Source of the DNA: Diplosphaera chodatii
Taxonomy: Eukaryota > Chlorophyta > Trebouxiophyceae > Prasiolales > Stichococcaceae
Direction: 5' to 3'
Assembly: GCA_032358165.1 (NCBI GenBank)
Contig: JAALGY010000063.1
Location: 248,001-312,000, forward strand
DNA length: 64,000 nucleotides
In this document: positions 45,601 through 57,001 of the stretch, one piece after another
Layout of the letters: each line of letters opens with the position of its first letter
Position numbering within the stretch: the stretch's first letter is position 1
Notes under the pieces: generated by a model
Told to the model about the DNA's origin: nothing
The model's database searches: none
The model's input: the letters and a program-made list of their open reading frames with translations, nothing else
Translations under genes and position numbers: made by a program

Positions 45601-48383
45601 CGGCAGCCTGTTCTACATTGCGCCTGACCTGTTTCTGTGGCCGTTCTACCTGGTGTCGGCGCTCTGGGTGTGGTTTGTGTGGCGCCCCACCTGGTATGCG
45701 TCGGCTCTCGGCATGGGCTTCATCTGGGGTGCGCCTCTGCACTACTTGCCTTGAAATTGGCCCCTGCATGTTCCCATGTCTGACGGTTGTCCACACACAA
45801 TGCACCAGGGATAGACCAATGTCTGGTCACCCTGTCCCGAGACTACCGTCCAGGCGCCCTTACCCTTGCAGTTTCTACATGTACAGCGATGATGCAAGTG
45901 GAGGTGCTCATTGGGCTGGTCATTGGCTACCCCGCTATGCTGTGGGCCGTGGGCGGTGGTTGGTGGGGGCTGATTGGCATGGTGGTGCATCTAGCCCTGC
46001 TGCTGAAGGTACAAGCCACATGATGTGCTACCTGTGCCTCTGGATTCGACCTCTGGGGTCGGCTGTGGATTGCATGTGTAATACAATGTCTTGGGGGATT
46101 TCATCAGTCGATGGCACAGTGCATGTCGTTCTGCACGGCTGCAGGGCGTGTTCACTGCACCCAGCCAGCTGCACGGCTTCCTGGTCTGCTGGGCCCTCTT
46201 GGCATGGGCCTGCTCGCTGCGGTATGCATATTGCCCCATGCCACCTCCGCCCACATGCAGCACCCAACTGCACAGGATGTGCTCACTGGCCTTCAAAGTG
46301 TTGCTGTCCTTCGCGCCCATCACATTGCATCGTTCTCAAGTCAATTCATGAAGTGTTGACCAAAGCACTGTCACCTGCAGGATCTGGCTGGAAGTTCCAG
46401 CCATCCTCTTCGTGGTCGCTAGCTTCTACATCAATCAGACGATGCCACGCGCGCCAGGCGCTGGCATGGGTACGCCTTGCAGCCCGCCACTGGGATAGTG
46501 ACTGCAGATGAACAGTCTCGGACGGCAGCTACTATCCTGCATGCTAGTCCAGGAGATCCAAATGCAAGTGGTCAGCCTGCGGCTGCACAGTGGAGCTGTG
46601 CATGGAGACGGCACAGATGCAGCGGGTGGTTCCGCAGGCCCCAAGCCCCGGGAGGCAGACATGCCGCGGCCGGAGGTGCCGGTGGGCGCCACGGGCGAGG
46701 TCGCGCGCGTGCTGGGGGCCGCGACGCACTACGAGGTCCTCGAGGTGCCCCACGACGCAGGTGTGCTCACAGCGTGGTCGGACTGAGCCTGGCATCCACC
46801 GGCTTGCCACGATGTCACCCATTGGTGCTGTGCTTCGTGCCATCCACAAGGCTGCTGCCAGCATGAAGTGTTTGATGGTTGCTCATTGGCTGTCGTGCCT
46901 TGACGAGGTCATCATTTTCACACATTTGCTGCGCTCGTTGGCAGATGATGCGGTGCTCAAGCGGGCAAAGCGGGACAAGCTGCTTGCCACGCATCCGGAC
47001 AAGCTGGGCACCAACACCATTGGTGCCAACCTCGCAGTGGGGCGCGTCACCCAGGTGCCGGCTGTCAATGACCTGCTGCCATCACGCCGTGCAGCGACCA
47101 CTTGTTGCATGCTCTGCGGCTGCTTGTTCAGCATATTGATACTGCCTCGGCAGAGATGGGCATCCCAGTCTCGTTCGTGGAGGCGCTTCATGGGTCCACA
47201 TGTGTTGATGCGTGTTTGGCAGCAGTGCCTCGCTTTGCAAGAGGAAGCACTGCACAGACAGGTTGATGCCCACATGCCTTCTCTCGGGCAGGCGCTCGAG
47301 GTGCTGATGGACACACGGCAGCGGCGACTGTACAACGAGGAGCTGGAGTCGGCAGCGCGCATGTCACAGGCTTTCGCCGAGCAGGCGTCCACTGGGGACC
47401 AGCCGCGCTTCGTGATGTCCGACCTCAAGTGCGCTTCCTTTCACTCTTCTTCCTATGCACCGAACACCGACACTGGCACGAGTGTCAGCGTGCTGCTGCT
47501 GCTGCTGCTGCTGCGTATGCCACTATGAGTAACCTGCTCTCATCCTTACCGTTTGTGCAGGTAGCCAGCCCTTGCTTACTGCTGCTGTGACTCTTTGTGC
47601 AGTGGTCACCCGGTGCCGCCCAAGGCAACAGACATCCCGATGGGACGCGCCCGGCGGTGCGACCTGTGCAATGGCATGCACCCCGTGCGCAACCATGATG
47701 CGTGGGTGTGGCGAGAGTCCCGCTTCCTCGTCGGCAACACGTACCGGATGCTGACCTGCCAGGACGACAAGGTGCACCGACTGCCTTTGCGGTGCAAGGG
47801 CCTGCTGGCCTGAGCAACCTTGCGTGCACATCACAGCTGCGAAAATGCTCTGCTGCATGAACCAGCTGCAACTTGTCAGAGCTGTCGTGTCGGAAGGGCG
47901 GCGCATGTGCAAGACCAAGGCGCCAGGTGTGTCGCCAAGCAATTGTTACAGCATGCATGGCGAATCTCAGATTGTCAACATGGCGGTGTCACAGGTATGG
48001 GATATCACGGAGTGGGCAGAGGCTGTGGGCGCACTGCCGGCGTACAACACCTATGCCAACAGCCACATGTGAGCCCTGCCTCACGTTGATGACATGCGTC
48101 AGCTGGAGCCAGCCAGTCCAGAGAGGACAAAAACACCGTACATGTGCCATGCTGCACCTTGCAGCAGTGCATCATCACATTGACGGAAGCACCCAGATGC
48201 AACAGCCTAGCTTCACGGCGGTGAAGATGGGTCTGCTGGCACTGCCGCAGCGTCATCGTGAAGATCGCATCGCCTGGGGAGCCGGCTGCGCGGGGGCGGG
48301 ACCGGGGGGACCCGGCGTCTGCAGGGCCGCGCGGGTCCCGGCCGCCGGGGCGCAAGAAGAACCGCCGCAAGGGCCGCCGCTGA
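42633..48383 (+). CDS. probable fusion: CS/PIH1-like domain + DNAJC14-like membrane J protein
   Basis: I read one gene. The start at 42633 (MAPPADEA) joins in phase to VPMHNMRRMEENGVSKLQLE. A CS fold follows (LQLEVSLPGVQSAAEISFMI, VRVPDRFRLVRNLKLNR, LPLGLPVTQEPQSVKFVRKK, AMLRAILHLEDT), like the PIH1 C-terminal domain. Then about 270 residues rich in Gln/Ser/Ala/Gly, a helical pair (NITKHSDEVYLRQVRQNQEA and GDLASTKRSILLLEKAVRLA), Ser/Gly-rich linker, and three or more TM segments (YVAMGVLVLIYLGLVAKHL, SVAFAVYGSLFYIAPDLFLW, LIGLVIGYPAMLWAVGGGWW). The J domain is HYEVLEVPHDADDAVLKRAK with HPD at 46992-47000. The C-terminal zinc-like part (CDLCNGMHPVRNHDAWVW, VWDITEWAEAVGALPAYNTY) and basic end RKKNRRKGRR match DNAJC14. 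The donor GTGAGG at 44896 links the two halves in phase 1. Alternatively two genes meet near 44930, but no promoter space is left there. Confidence 0.68.
47491..47514 (+). repeat. (TGC)8 trinucleotide microsatellite in an intron
   Basis: Eight uninterrupted TGC units between the exon ending near 47429 and the next acceptor near 47600 of the J-protein gene. Confidence 0.85.
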
Positions 48384-49178
48384 CTGGCCGCTGGCCGGGG
48401 ACACGGCCTTGCAAGGGTCAAGGCTGGCATTCCCTGGATGTCGCTGCGGCTCACGGCCTCCTGCAGCCGCGCCCGGAAAAGCATCGTCCGATGCTTGCCG
48501 TGCCGCCACAGCAGGCACAGCCACCACTGGCGGTGCAGCTTGTTCGTCTGTACACGCTGCGCTGTACGGCCCGGAGTTACACAGCCAGCAGCAGGCTGCA
48601 CATTTCACATGCTCTAGGGCAGTCCGGCGGCTGCAGCTGTGAGCTCTGCTTTGTGCAGCAGCTGCCTATCGAAATGTGGGGGTGGAGATGCTAGAGCGGA
48701 TTCATAGGCACTGCACGTCCGACTCCATGATTGACAGGGGTGCGCACACAGTCAACCCAGCTGCGCCACTCCAAGGTGGTGTATTTTGTATGATGCGCAG
48801 GCGGTCAGTAATCTTCATGCCACCTTAGGAAGCCACGCATGTCTGCGGTAGGGTGCAACCCCGCACATGCCATGCTTTTGCTGTGATTTACATGCAAGAA
48901 CCGTCGATGAGACATGCAAGCAGTTGTTGAATATCATCATGGCCCACGAGCAAGGTGGCCACTCCCTGCCAGATGCTTCCTGCTTCTTCTCAGATGGCTA
49001 CTGCATGGCAGCTGTCGTCAACATATCTGGAGGGCCAACTTTCCCCATTTCCACTTGCAACATTTCATCATTGGTATGTAGGCATAGTTAGCTTTGATTA
49101 GGTTGGTAGCTCGTTTACGTTGTGCTCATCGCAGGTGTACTGACGGGCAGCAGGCAGCTGGCGTTAGGTAGTGTCCGC
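48384..49178. other. intergenic region between CS-J gene and F-box gene
   Basis: About 800 bases, the longest spacer in the window, holding a 3' UTR and a promoter of two + strand genes. A 74-codon + frame at 48867-49091 (Cys-rich start) has no recognisable domain and no fitting splice neighbour. No TGTAA seen close to 48383. Confidence 0.4.
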
Positions 49179-51168
49179 ATGGCGCGACGCACTAGCAACT
49201 CCTCCTCTTTGAATCCGCATGCAAGCGTGTTCGTGCCGGTTCTCCGGCGTGATGTGCACAGTCCAGAATATCAACAGCCCGTGCTGCAGACACCCGGAGC
49301 TCAGCCTGCATTTGCGCCCACCGGCCCAGACGCATTTGAGCAACTGCCAGATGAGGTGCACTACACTGCAATGCAACGCAAAGCCGAGCGCTCTCACACT
49401 ATGTATGTGCCGACGGTTTAACAGTTGACACTGCTGCGTTTTGTTCAATGCAGATCGTCGCAGCAATCATAGAGGCCAGCATCAGTGATGCACGCGATGT
49501 CGCGCGGCTTGCCGGCGTCTGTAGATCCTTCCAGCGGGTGCTTGGGCATGCACCCCTCAGGGTGCAGCTGCTCCGCGCACAAGGGCAGCCAATTGCCCTT
49601 CCAAGAATGCGCAGGGCCTGTAGATGCCTGCAAAGGCTCTCACCAGGTGCCGTCCGGCACGGTGCATGCATGCGTTCCCTCTGCTGCCGGACCACTTATA
49701 TCGTGTATGCCGATTCCTTATCTGATGAGCAGTGCTGGTGACCAGCAGATGCAACTGACATGAAGACATTGCTGTAGGACTGGTGGAGCTGAGCGTCGCA
49801 GGCCTGCCACTCGAGGACAGTGACCTGTCGGCGCTGCTGCGGGCCCTGCCGCGCCTCCGTGTGCTGGACATTTCCGGCTGCCAGAAACTGTCTCCGGGCG
49901 CCGCTGACATCCTAGTGCGCGGCAGCCGTCTGGCCACCAGCCACCCTGGTCGCCCGCGAGCCCAAGCACAGCTTGGTCCTGAATGTGCATTGCCGACTCT
50001 TCAGGAGTTCAGCACCAGTGGCAGCAGTCCCCCATGGCAGCCGCAGCAGCAGCAGCAGACAACACCATCGCACACGGGCGGGCTGCAGGTCCTCGACATG
50101 CAGCGCTGCTTCCAGCTGGAGGCGCCCGCCCTGTCCACCGTGCTGGCGGCGCTGCGCAGCTGCGCCCTGGCCGCGGTGCTGTGCTCGCACCTGACCATGG
50201 ACAGCTGGCCGCCCAGCGGGGCGCCGCGCACACGCGCCACCGCAGACTGCGCAGCAGGTGCCGAGTCCACGGCTCCTGCGCAGTTGTGCGCCCCGCCCGG
50301 TGCACCGCCGCTCTCGGCGCGGCACCAGCTGGGCTGCGCCCAGCCTCTGCAGCCGGCATTGCTTCGGGTGCTGGCGCTGCACAACTGCGTGATGCTGACG
50401 CCCGCCGGCCTGCAAGTGAGGGCCCCCTTCATTGAACACACGCAATGTGACTGTACACAGCCTCACATGCATGTTGCCGGCAGCGTTTCTGCGTCTGGAG
50501 CGAACATTGCTGCGGCCGTGGCCTCAGTGCGCAATCCATTAGGCTGCTGCCTGGCACTGCAGGCCATCGCGGCATCCTGCCAACACTTGCAGCTGCTGCT
50601 GCTGGGCGGCAGCACCATCGGAGCCACGCCGCAGGGTCGCGCCGGCCAGGTGCCAGGCGATGCGGAAACGCGGGATGCAGCGGTGGCGGCCGTGCGTGCC
50701 TGGACTGACGCGCACTCTGACAGGTGCTGCCCACCTGAGATGCCCCTGACAAGCGCAGAGTGCTGGTGTCTGTGAAACCTGCGTTGCGACCATCTGGGGC
50801 AATAGTTGGTGCATACGGCTGGATATGTGAAACCACCTGAAGCTCATGCGTGGTGAAGCTGTGACACCCTGGTGCCATGATAGCGAGCTGGCGTTGGTGC
50901 CTCGCGTGGAGACCTTCGCCGTGGAGCTCGCCATGATGGCGGTCTCGCTGCCACGCCTGCACGCCCTGGAGATCACCTTCTTCCCGCCGGGCATCGCCGA
51001 GGCTATCCGGGACGTCATCGAGCAGCAGCTGCACCAACATCAGGTCCGTGGCTGCTCGTGTTGACCTTGCTGTCGTGCCATGAGACACAGGTGCCGGAAC
51101 CTCTGCTACAGCGGTCGTCGGCAGGCAGCTCAGGGTCAACTGTCAGAGCACACCCCCACGAGCTGTGA
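49179..51168 (+). CDS. F-box protein with leucine-rich repeats
   Basis: Likely substrate receptor of an SCF ubiquitin ligase. Start at 49179 (MARRTSNSSSLNPHASVFV). The F-box spans an intron: FEQLPDE joined to IVAAIIEASISDARDVARLA then GVCRSFQRVL, with LPDE and the VCRSFQRV end typical of the motif. LRR segments of the Cys-containing (AMN1-like) type follow: LVELSVAGLPLEDSDLSALL, LPRLRVLDISGCQKLSPGA, LQVLDMQRCFQLEAPALST, LRVLALHNCVMLTPAGLQA, IAASCQHLQLLLLGGSTIG and AVSLPRLHALEITFFPPGI. Gln- and Ala-rich inserts separate them. The last exon reads VPEPLLQRSSAGSSGSTVRA and stops at 51166-51168. The target is unknown. The stop is only 47 bases before the next gene's start, so a single longer transcript should be considered. 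Confidence 0.75.
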
Positions 51169-51215
51169 TCAAACTCGCCGGTTCAAGGTAATTTACAGCT
51201 GCACAGCCTCCGACC

Positions 51216-52715
51216 ATGACTGCCGCCGATGCTACACTGCAGGGGCACCACCAGCAGCAGCCGCACCTGCAGGTGTGGGACATGCGTGAGGCTGCGACGC
51301 TGCGGAAGGCGGCGGCGCTGGCGTCTGGCGGGAGCGAGCTGCCGCCGGCGCCGGGAGGCTGGGCAGCCGGCAGTCCCGCGGGGCGGGCAGCCGCTAGGAT
51401 GGCGCTCAGAGCAGCGACCGCCTGCTCGTCTGCTGGACGGAGGACGCCGCTCCACATTGCCGCTGAACAGGGTATGACCGCACGAGAACCACAGACCCTT
51501 TGCAACAGACACGAGGACTTGGTCAAGCCCCATGTGCTGTGCAGGGCAGACTCTGGACCGTGATTTGCCCTGAGTGTGCGCCCGAAACGCCAACAGGGGC
51601 ACACAGCTTGCCTGACCTCTGCGATCAGGTTCAACTGTACATTCTCGCCCCAGGTGCCCTGGACAATGCGCGGGTGCTGCTGCGGCTGGGCGCCTCGGTG
51701 GCGGCCCGCGACCGTGGCGGTGGCACCCCGCTGTTCCGTGCCTGCTTCCACGGCCATGCGCCTGTCGCCGCCGCGCTGCTGGCCGCTGGCTCCGATGTGC
51801 TGCAGGTGCCCCCCAGCCGTGGCTAGTGCCGCCAACGTCAAGGCAGTGTTGCAGATGGTGTACGTTGCAAGTACTGCCCAAATGTTTAAAGACAGACTAC
51901 TGCCGTCAATGGCAATGCCAAACCTGCAGGGGCTGACATGGTTGGGTTGCTGTCTGTAGGCCAGCTCGCACTTTGAGACGCCGCTGTACATTGCAGCGCT
52001 GCGGGGCCACGTCGCCACCGTCGACCTGCTGCTGGCTAACCACCGCAGCCGCGGCCTGCTTTGGCAGGTGCGCCTGTCACTGATCCGCTCCCATGCTGTG
52101 TAGGTCGGGCTTGCATTGCCAAGGCCGATCCTGCTGCTTTGCAACCACCCTGGTACAGCTTTGTGACCGATGTGGAAAGCACAAGGTGGTGGCATTGAGT
52201 GAGTGTTGACCACATGCGTGCAGGACCCAGCCCTGTATGAAGCAGGCTGGACGCCGCTGATGGCTGCAGCAGTCGCAGACCGTGTCGAGGTGGCGCAGCG
52301 GCTGCTGGAGGCGGCGGGTCCAAGTGTGGCACGCATGGTGGCGGCGACCAACAAATATGGCCAAGTGCGTCTCTTGTAGCACCATCAAGCAAGTGCCTGA
52401 CACTGCTGTGACGCGCACGCAGCAGGCTTGATGGGATGCACAGTTTTGCGTGGCATCCTTGGAATGGTCCCGGTAAGCCTGCCGTCAGAGGGTGTTTCGA
52501 TCGTGCAGACGGCACTGCATCTGGCAGCACGACGTGGCTGCATGCCAATGCTGCGGCTGCTGCTGAGCACGTGCGGGCCGCACGGCGCGGCAGCGCTGCG
52601 GTGGCGAGATGTGTCTGGCGACACACCAGCCCAGCTGGCACGCAAGAAGGGGCACGGCGCCGCGGAAGCCGAAATCGCAGAGTTCCTGCAGGCACTGTGG
52701 CTCGCTCCTGTGTGA
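51216..52715 (+). CDS. ankyrin-repeat protein
   Basis: Protein-protein interaction protein made almost only of ankyrin repeats. Start at 51216 (MTAADATLQGHHQQQPHLQ), an N-terminal helical Ala-rich region, then repeats: RRTPLHIAAEQGALDNARVL (junction in phase), LLRLGASVAARDRGGGTPLF, RACFHGHAPVAAALLAAGSD, ASSHFETPLYIAALRGHVAT, VDLLLANHRSRG, DPALYEAGWTPLMAAAVADR, VEVAQRLLEAAG, QTALHLAARRGCMPMLRLLL, STCGPHG and GDTPAQLARKKGHGAAEAEI, ending LQALWLAPV. About five exons. No other domain, signal peptide or membrane segment. Function cannot be told; it lies 47 bases after the F-box gene on the same strand. Confidence 0.82.
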
Positions 52716-52860
52716 CAGCTTCGTTAAGCAGAAGCGCAGCATGTGTGCCGGCTGCTTCCATGCAGTCCCAGTTGTAGTGGCAATGCATGACAGGAGTCAT
52801 GTAGGCAGTGTAGCTAGATGTGTTTGACTTTGCAGCAGCTGGCTATCAGATCCATGCCAC
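52716..52860. other. short convergent spacer
   Basis: About 145 bases between the ankyrin gene stop and the presumed stop of the minus-strand gene; nothing seen. Confidence 0.35.
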
Positions 52861-54172
52861 TCAGGGCACAGCACAAATAGTGAACAAGCCAAAACCGGTC
52901 TTCTGATACAGCAGCAACACAGTGACGAAAACCAGACTGAACAAGTGATGCAGACCCCTGGCGGCGTCTAATGGCATGGGTAGCATTACACTAGGGCTTG
53001 TTGTCGTCGCTTTGTCATCTGCACAGGGGCAAACAACTCCTCCACACCAGAGTGACGTCTTCACCCGCTGCATGTGGCTTGAAACCGGTGTAGGGCAAAC
53101 GAACACTGAATGCATGCTGATGGTGGTATCCTCTCACCTGGACAAACTTGTATGACGCCCAGATCTGCGCACAACAGGTCCACATCAGGTAGGGTGCATT
53201 AGACCACATGCTACCACCTCAGCAACTCCAGCGCACCCACTACTCGCCTTGAACGGAAAGGTCGCTGGTTTCATGCTGGCTCTGACGCAGATGCTCTCTG
53301 CCAAAGATGCCGTCAGCCGCCCCGGGTCACCCAGCTGCAAGCAGAGCGCTCACTTCGTTCTACCACTCAGCTCTGTGGTCTATATATCATATGCTCATGC
53401 CAAACTCATGCTTGACCATTTCGGACCATGCAGCGGTACACACCCGTTGTAGCCATGGCAACCGCGTCATTGTTCTTTGTGCAGACTGCACCGCCGCATC
53501 GTATGACCTCTTCGCCACAGCATTATTGGAAGCCCGCTTCGCCAGTGGCCGTAGCACAGTGCGAGATGGCTGAACTGTGTAGCATGCCTGTCAGGTCATG
53601 TCAGATCGACATCCTCAGCCTACGGTCAGTCATGCCCGCGTCATGTGGGACGGTGCAGAGCGCTAATGCTGGGTTACAGCACGTAAGGCTTATCATTCAG
53701 CATCATCAGGTCCAGCAACAATGTTGCATACTGGCTGCAAGAACCCACACTCCAGAAGCCGATCGCCATCGCCGCGCCCAGCACCTCATGAAACACGATC
53801 GCCTTTGGCAGATCCGCCGCGGTGATGCCCTGGTCCTGCATGGCCAAAATGAAGAGGTCAAGCAGCTCCGATACACCTAGCTTGCAACTCTGTGGTGTGG
53901 AAGCACCGCAGGAGGGCATGCATGTCGCAGCAGTGGCACCTGCAAATGGCGCTTCAGTCGATCCATGCCGTCAGCGCCGACCCTACGCTATTTTGCAGAG
54001 TAAACAGTCGTATTCGCGCCGTGGATCTTCGTGGCGATTCTGCATACATGATCTGCACCTGCAATCTCCCCAACAGGGGAGATCTCAGGAGTCTGTACAG
54101 GGCAGGTCGGCAGGATGCTCGCAAAACATGCGCTGCGTTTGCATAGTGAAAAGCATTACACGCAGACACCAT
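52861..54172 (-). CDS. unknown protein, probably mitochondrial
   Basis: I do not recognise the family. The start at 54172 gives MVSACNAFHYANAAHVLRAS, then an Arg-rich, acid-poor stretch (CRPALYRLLRSPLLGRLQ, ARIRLFTLQNS) that looks like a mitochondrial presequence. A strong donor (GTAGGG) after LQNS leads to KLGVSELLDLFILAMQDQG, ITAADLPKAIVFHEVLGAAM and AIGFW, a conserved-looking helix pair. Minus-strand exons further on read DPGRLTASLAESICVRASMK, PATFPFK and QIWASYKFVQ, and the last one DAARGLHHLFSLVFVTVLLL, a possible membrane segment, ending at 52861. The pattern (start helix, FHE motif, resistant KP...FP.K, final TM) resembles small inner-membrane proteins, but this is only a guess. Exon joins in the middle and the stop are uncertain. 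Divergent from the LENG8-like gene. Confidence 0.5.
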
Positions 54173-54434
54173 AACTCAGGCTGGTGAGGTTCGATGCGGA
54201 TGGTCAGTTTCGATGCAGCTGCAACGATCCAGGACGCCGGGGCTAATGCACCCATCGAGTAAGCTGCTCTGCTGCAGGACCAGGCAACAGCAGCTGCTAG
54301 AACCCTGCACTAATTGATACATAGGGTGTGCTGTCAGGCCAATCACCCAGCAGTGTTGGATCAGGGTTGGATCGAGTTGAAGATAGTGTCTCATGGCAAG
54401 CGCCATGTAGACAAGTCCCCGGCGCAGCACGCTC
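54173..54434. other. short divergent promoter region
   Basis: About 260 bases between the start of the unknown mitochondrial protein (-) and the LENG8-like gene (+), the tightest head-to-head pair here. Confidence 0.35.
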
Positions 54435-56520
54435 ATGGGTGCCTCCAAGAAAGCAAAGGAGAAGGCCAAGAAGGGCGCGAAGGATGCTGAGAAGAGCAGC
54501 AAGAAGCGCAAGCGTCTTGAGAAGCTGCAGGAGCTCGAAGCAATGCTGGCAGATGCAAAGCAGCCGCTTGGTATCGTGCAGCCGGCACTTCCCCAGGTGC
54601 AACGCTGCAACTGGAGTGGACAGTGCTTATTGCCGCTGGCAGCAACACAACACAGCACGACGCACGGCGCCAGCACGGTGCCGAATGTCATCGTGAACAG
54701 GCTGCCGCAGCCACCGCACCTGCTGCACGGTCCGCCGGGCTGCTGGGGCGGGCGGCCGTGAGCGCGCCGAACCCACAGGAGCGGGCGCGCCGCGCGGAGC
54801 GAGCACAGCGCTTCGGCGCCCAGGCAGCCAGTGCCGCAACAAATCTGCCATCAGTCGAGGTGAACATCAGTCGAGGCGAAGCATTGACCTGCTGTGCATC
54901 TCAGGCATTGTGCACTATAGACGAAAACACATGCATGTCCTACATCCGCAGGCGGATACGCTGGTTGCAGCCAGGCAGCGGGGCGGCTCAGCCTTCGGCA
55001 CCAGCACGGCGCTCGAGAAGCAGTATCTGCGGCTGACGGCGGCGCCAGCGGCTGACACGGTGCGGCCGCCGCACGTGCTGGAGCGCGCCCTCTCGGTGCT
55101 CAAAGCGAAGTGGCAGCAGGTCCGCTGTCGTGGTGAGATGCAGTGATGCCTGCAACAGCAACCTCACGCAGCGTGCAAGCAGCTGGGATCGAGCCTGTGA
55201 ACCTGACCCTTTTGCGTGCAGGGCATAGTGCAGTATGTGTACGCGTGCGAGCAGCTGAAGAGTATGCGGCAGGTGCGGTTGCAGCACCCTGCGTCGGTGT
55301 GTGTCTCCTTTCAGTGGGTTTTGCAGTCCACGAAGGCTTTTAAAGATGCTGTTGCAGGACCTGACCGTACAGCACATACGGGACATGACTGCCGTGGAGA
55401 CATATGAGACGCACGCCCGCGTTGCCATTGAGGTGTCAGACTGGGCAGAGTTCAACCAGTGCCAGTCGGTGCTCAAACAGCTGTATCCAGAGCAGGTTTG
55501 CTGCTCCTGCAGCTATGCCCCTGCTTGACTTCCTGCGGCGGTTATCGCCTTGTATAGGGCAATCACCGAGTCAATCCGGCCCGTTTTGCGTCAGGGTAGG
55601 ATGTATGCAAGAGAGCGCCAATTCAGCTTACGCTGCGCAGGTTGATGAGGGCGAGACGGTGGCAACCAGTGCCCACGAGTTTGCTGCGTACAGATTGCTG
55701 CACGCATGTTCACTAGGAGCGCGACCTTTTCAGGCACGCCACGTTCTCGTACAGCGTTCATCATGTTGCGGCCAACATTTTGGCAGCTTGCACTCAGTGC
55801 CGCGATATACTGCACTGTTTGCCTTGTGCGGCTTCAAAAAGGTTCAGGTAACCCCTCTGCAGGCAGAGCTAAGGGATCAGGCGCACCTGGCCCTTCTGGA
55901 CCACAGCTTCACACAACATGCCCTCCTGGTGTGGCCTGGCTCATTGAGCTGCCTATGCAGCACACCTTGCACATTCAACTTCAGTCATCCCGCAGTCTCA
56001 GTCAGAAATGCAAGATAAAGGTTGTTTGAGCTGCGATCCCCTGCAGTGCTCTCGGTGCGCTCTGCTGCACTGCTTCTGCGGGATGACATGTACACGACAA
56101 CATGCCCTGTGAGCATGCAGGTCTGCAAAGCATTCTTTTTGGGCGACTACAGCGTCTTCACGTCACTGTATCTGGACGCGCCGCGCATGTCGCCGTTCCT
56201 CATGGACGGTCTGGCGGGCCGCCTGCAGCGGCGCGGCGCGGCGGCAATGGTCTCCGCATATGCGCCAAGCCTGCCGCTGGACTTTGCGTCGCTGCAGCTC
56301 GGGCTGGAGTCTGTCGAGCAGGTCCGCAGCGGTTTCGGACCTGAACTGACTGCTCATTTGTCACGGTGCCACCAGACCATTTGGTGAACTCACTCTGATA
56401 TGATGCCTGTCGGCGCAGGCCGCAGACACCCTAGAGCAGTGGGGAATGGCAGTGGATCGGCTCAAGCAGGTCCTGGACACGCGGGCTTCATCACGCGCAG
56501 GGCCGCAAGCCACGGCTTGA
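54435..56520 (+). CDS. SAC3/GANP-domain protein, LENG8 type
   Basis: Relative of human LENG8 and yeast Thp3, a SAC3/GANP PCI protein of the CSN12-containing complex linked to transcription and splicing. Start at 54435 with a Lys-rich N-terminus ([32 protein letters not shown]). Then [16 protein letters not shown], the conserved [150 protein letters not shown] and [20 protein letters not shown]. The last exon [20 protein letters not shown] ends at 56518-56520. About eight exons. The order and spacing match LENG8 closely; the variable N-terminal part of animal LENG8 is missing, as in other short members. Confidence 0.88.
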
Positions 56521-57001
56521 GCTTGATCACAGCTTGTCGTCAAGCATGTGCTTGTACAGAATCACATTGGTTTGGCTGGTGGCCGCAGTAAATGAGACCC
56601 GCGGCACCTAATCACGACCTATGGGTGTTGAGCTAGTAGAGCAGGTTGCAGTCATGAATGCACAAGCCAACACCCCAGCTCACACCTGAGTATTCCGTGC
56701 GTTCAGTACGAAGCTTCCAAAGTAAGCCATCGAGCTGTGTCAGCTGTCAGAGCCGTGCCTGTTGAAGCGTCAGCCGTCCGGAGCTCATCAGATTGTCGCA
56801 GTGCTGCCCGAGCTGCCTGGAGAGGCCATCGCATCAGAGGAGAGCACAGGTGCTAGTGTACATACTTCAGACCGGCCTGCAACCAGAATTTTGCTTTCAT
56901 CTGCATGCTGTTACAGCAGCATGCAGACATGATAATGGCCTCCTGAGCAAGCGGCGGCAGCTGGGGCTGCCTGAGGCGGCAGCTCGTCAGCAAGCAGCAA
57001 C
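56521..57001. other. intergenic region, LENG8-like / SF3B3
   Basis: About 480 bases between two + strand genes; 3' UTR plus promoter. No TGTAA within 100 bases of the stop and no ORF with a domain. Confidence 0.4.

Noticed and set aside
47491..47514. TGC repeat as a poly-Leu or poly-Ala coding tract
   Set aside because: It falls between a donor near 47429 and the next acceptor, so it is intronic.
48867..49091. 74-codon + frame ahead of the F-box gene
   Set aside because: No recognisable domain and no in-phase splice link to the F-box exon; likely 5' UTR or spacer.
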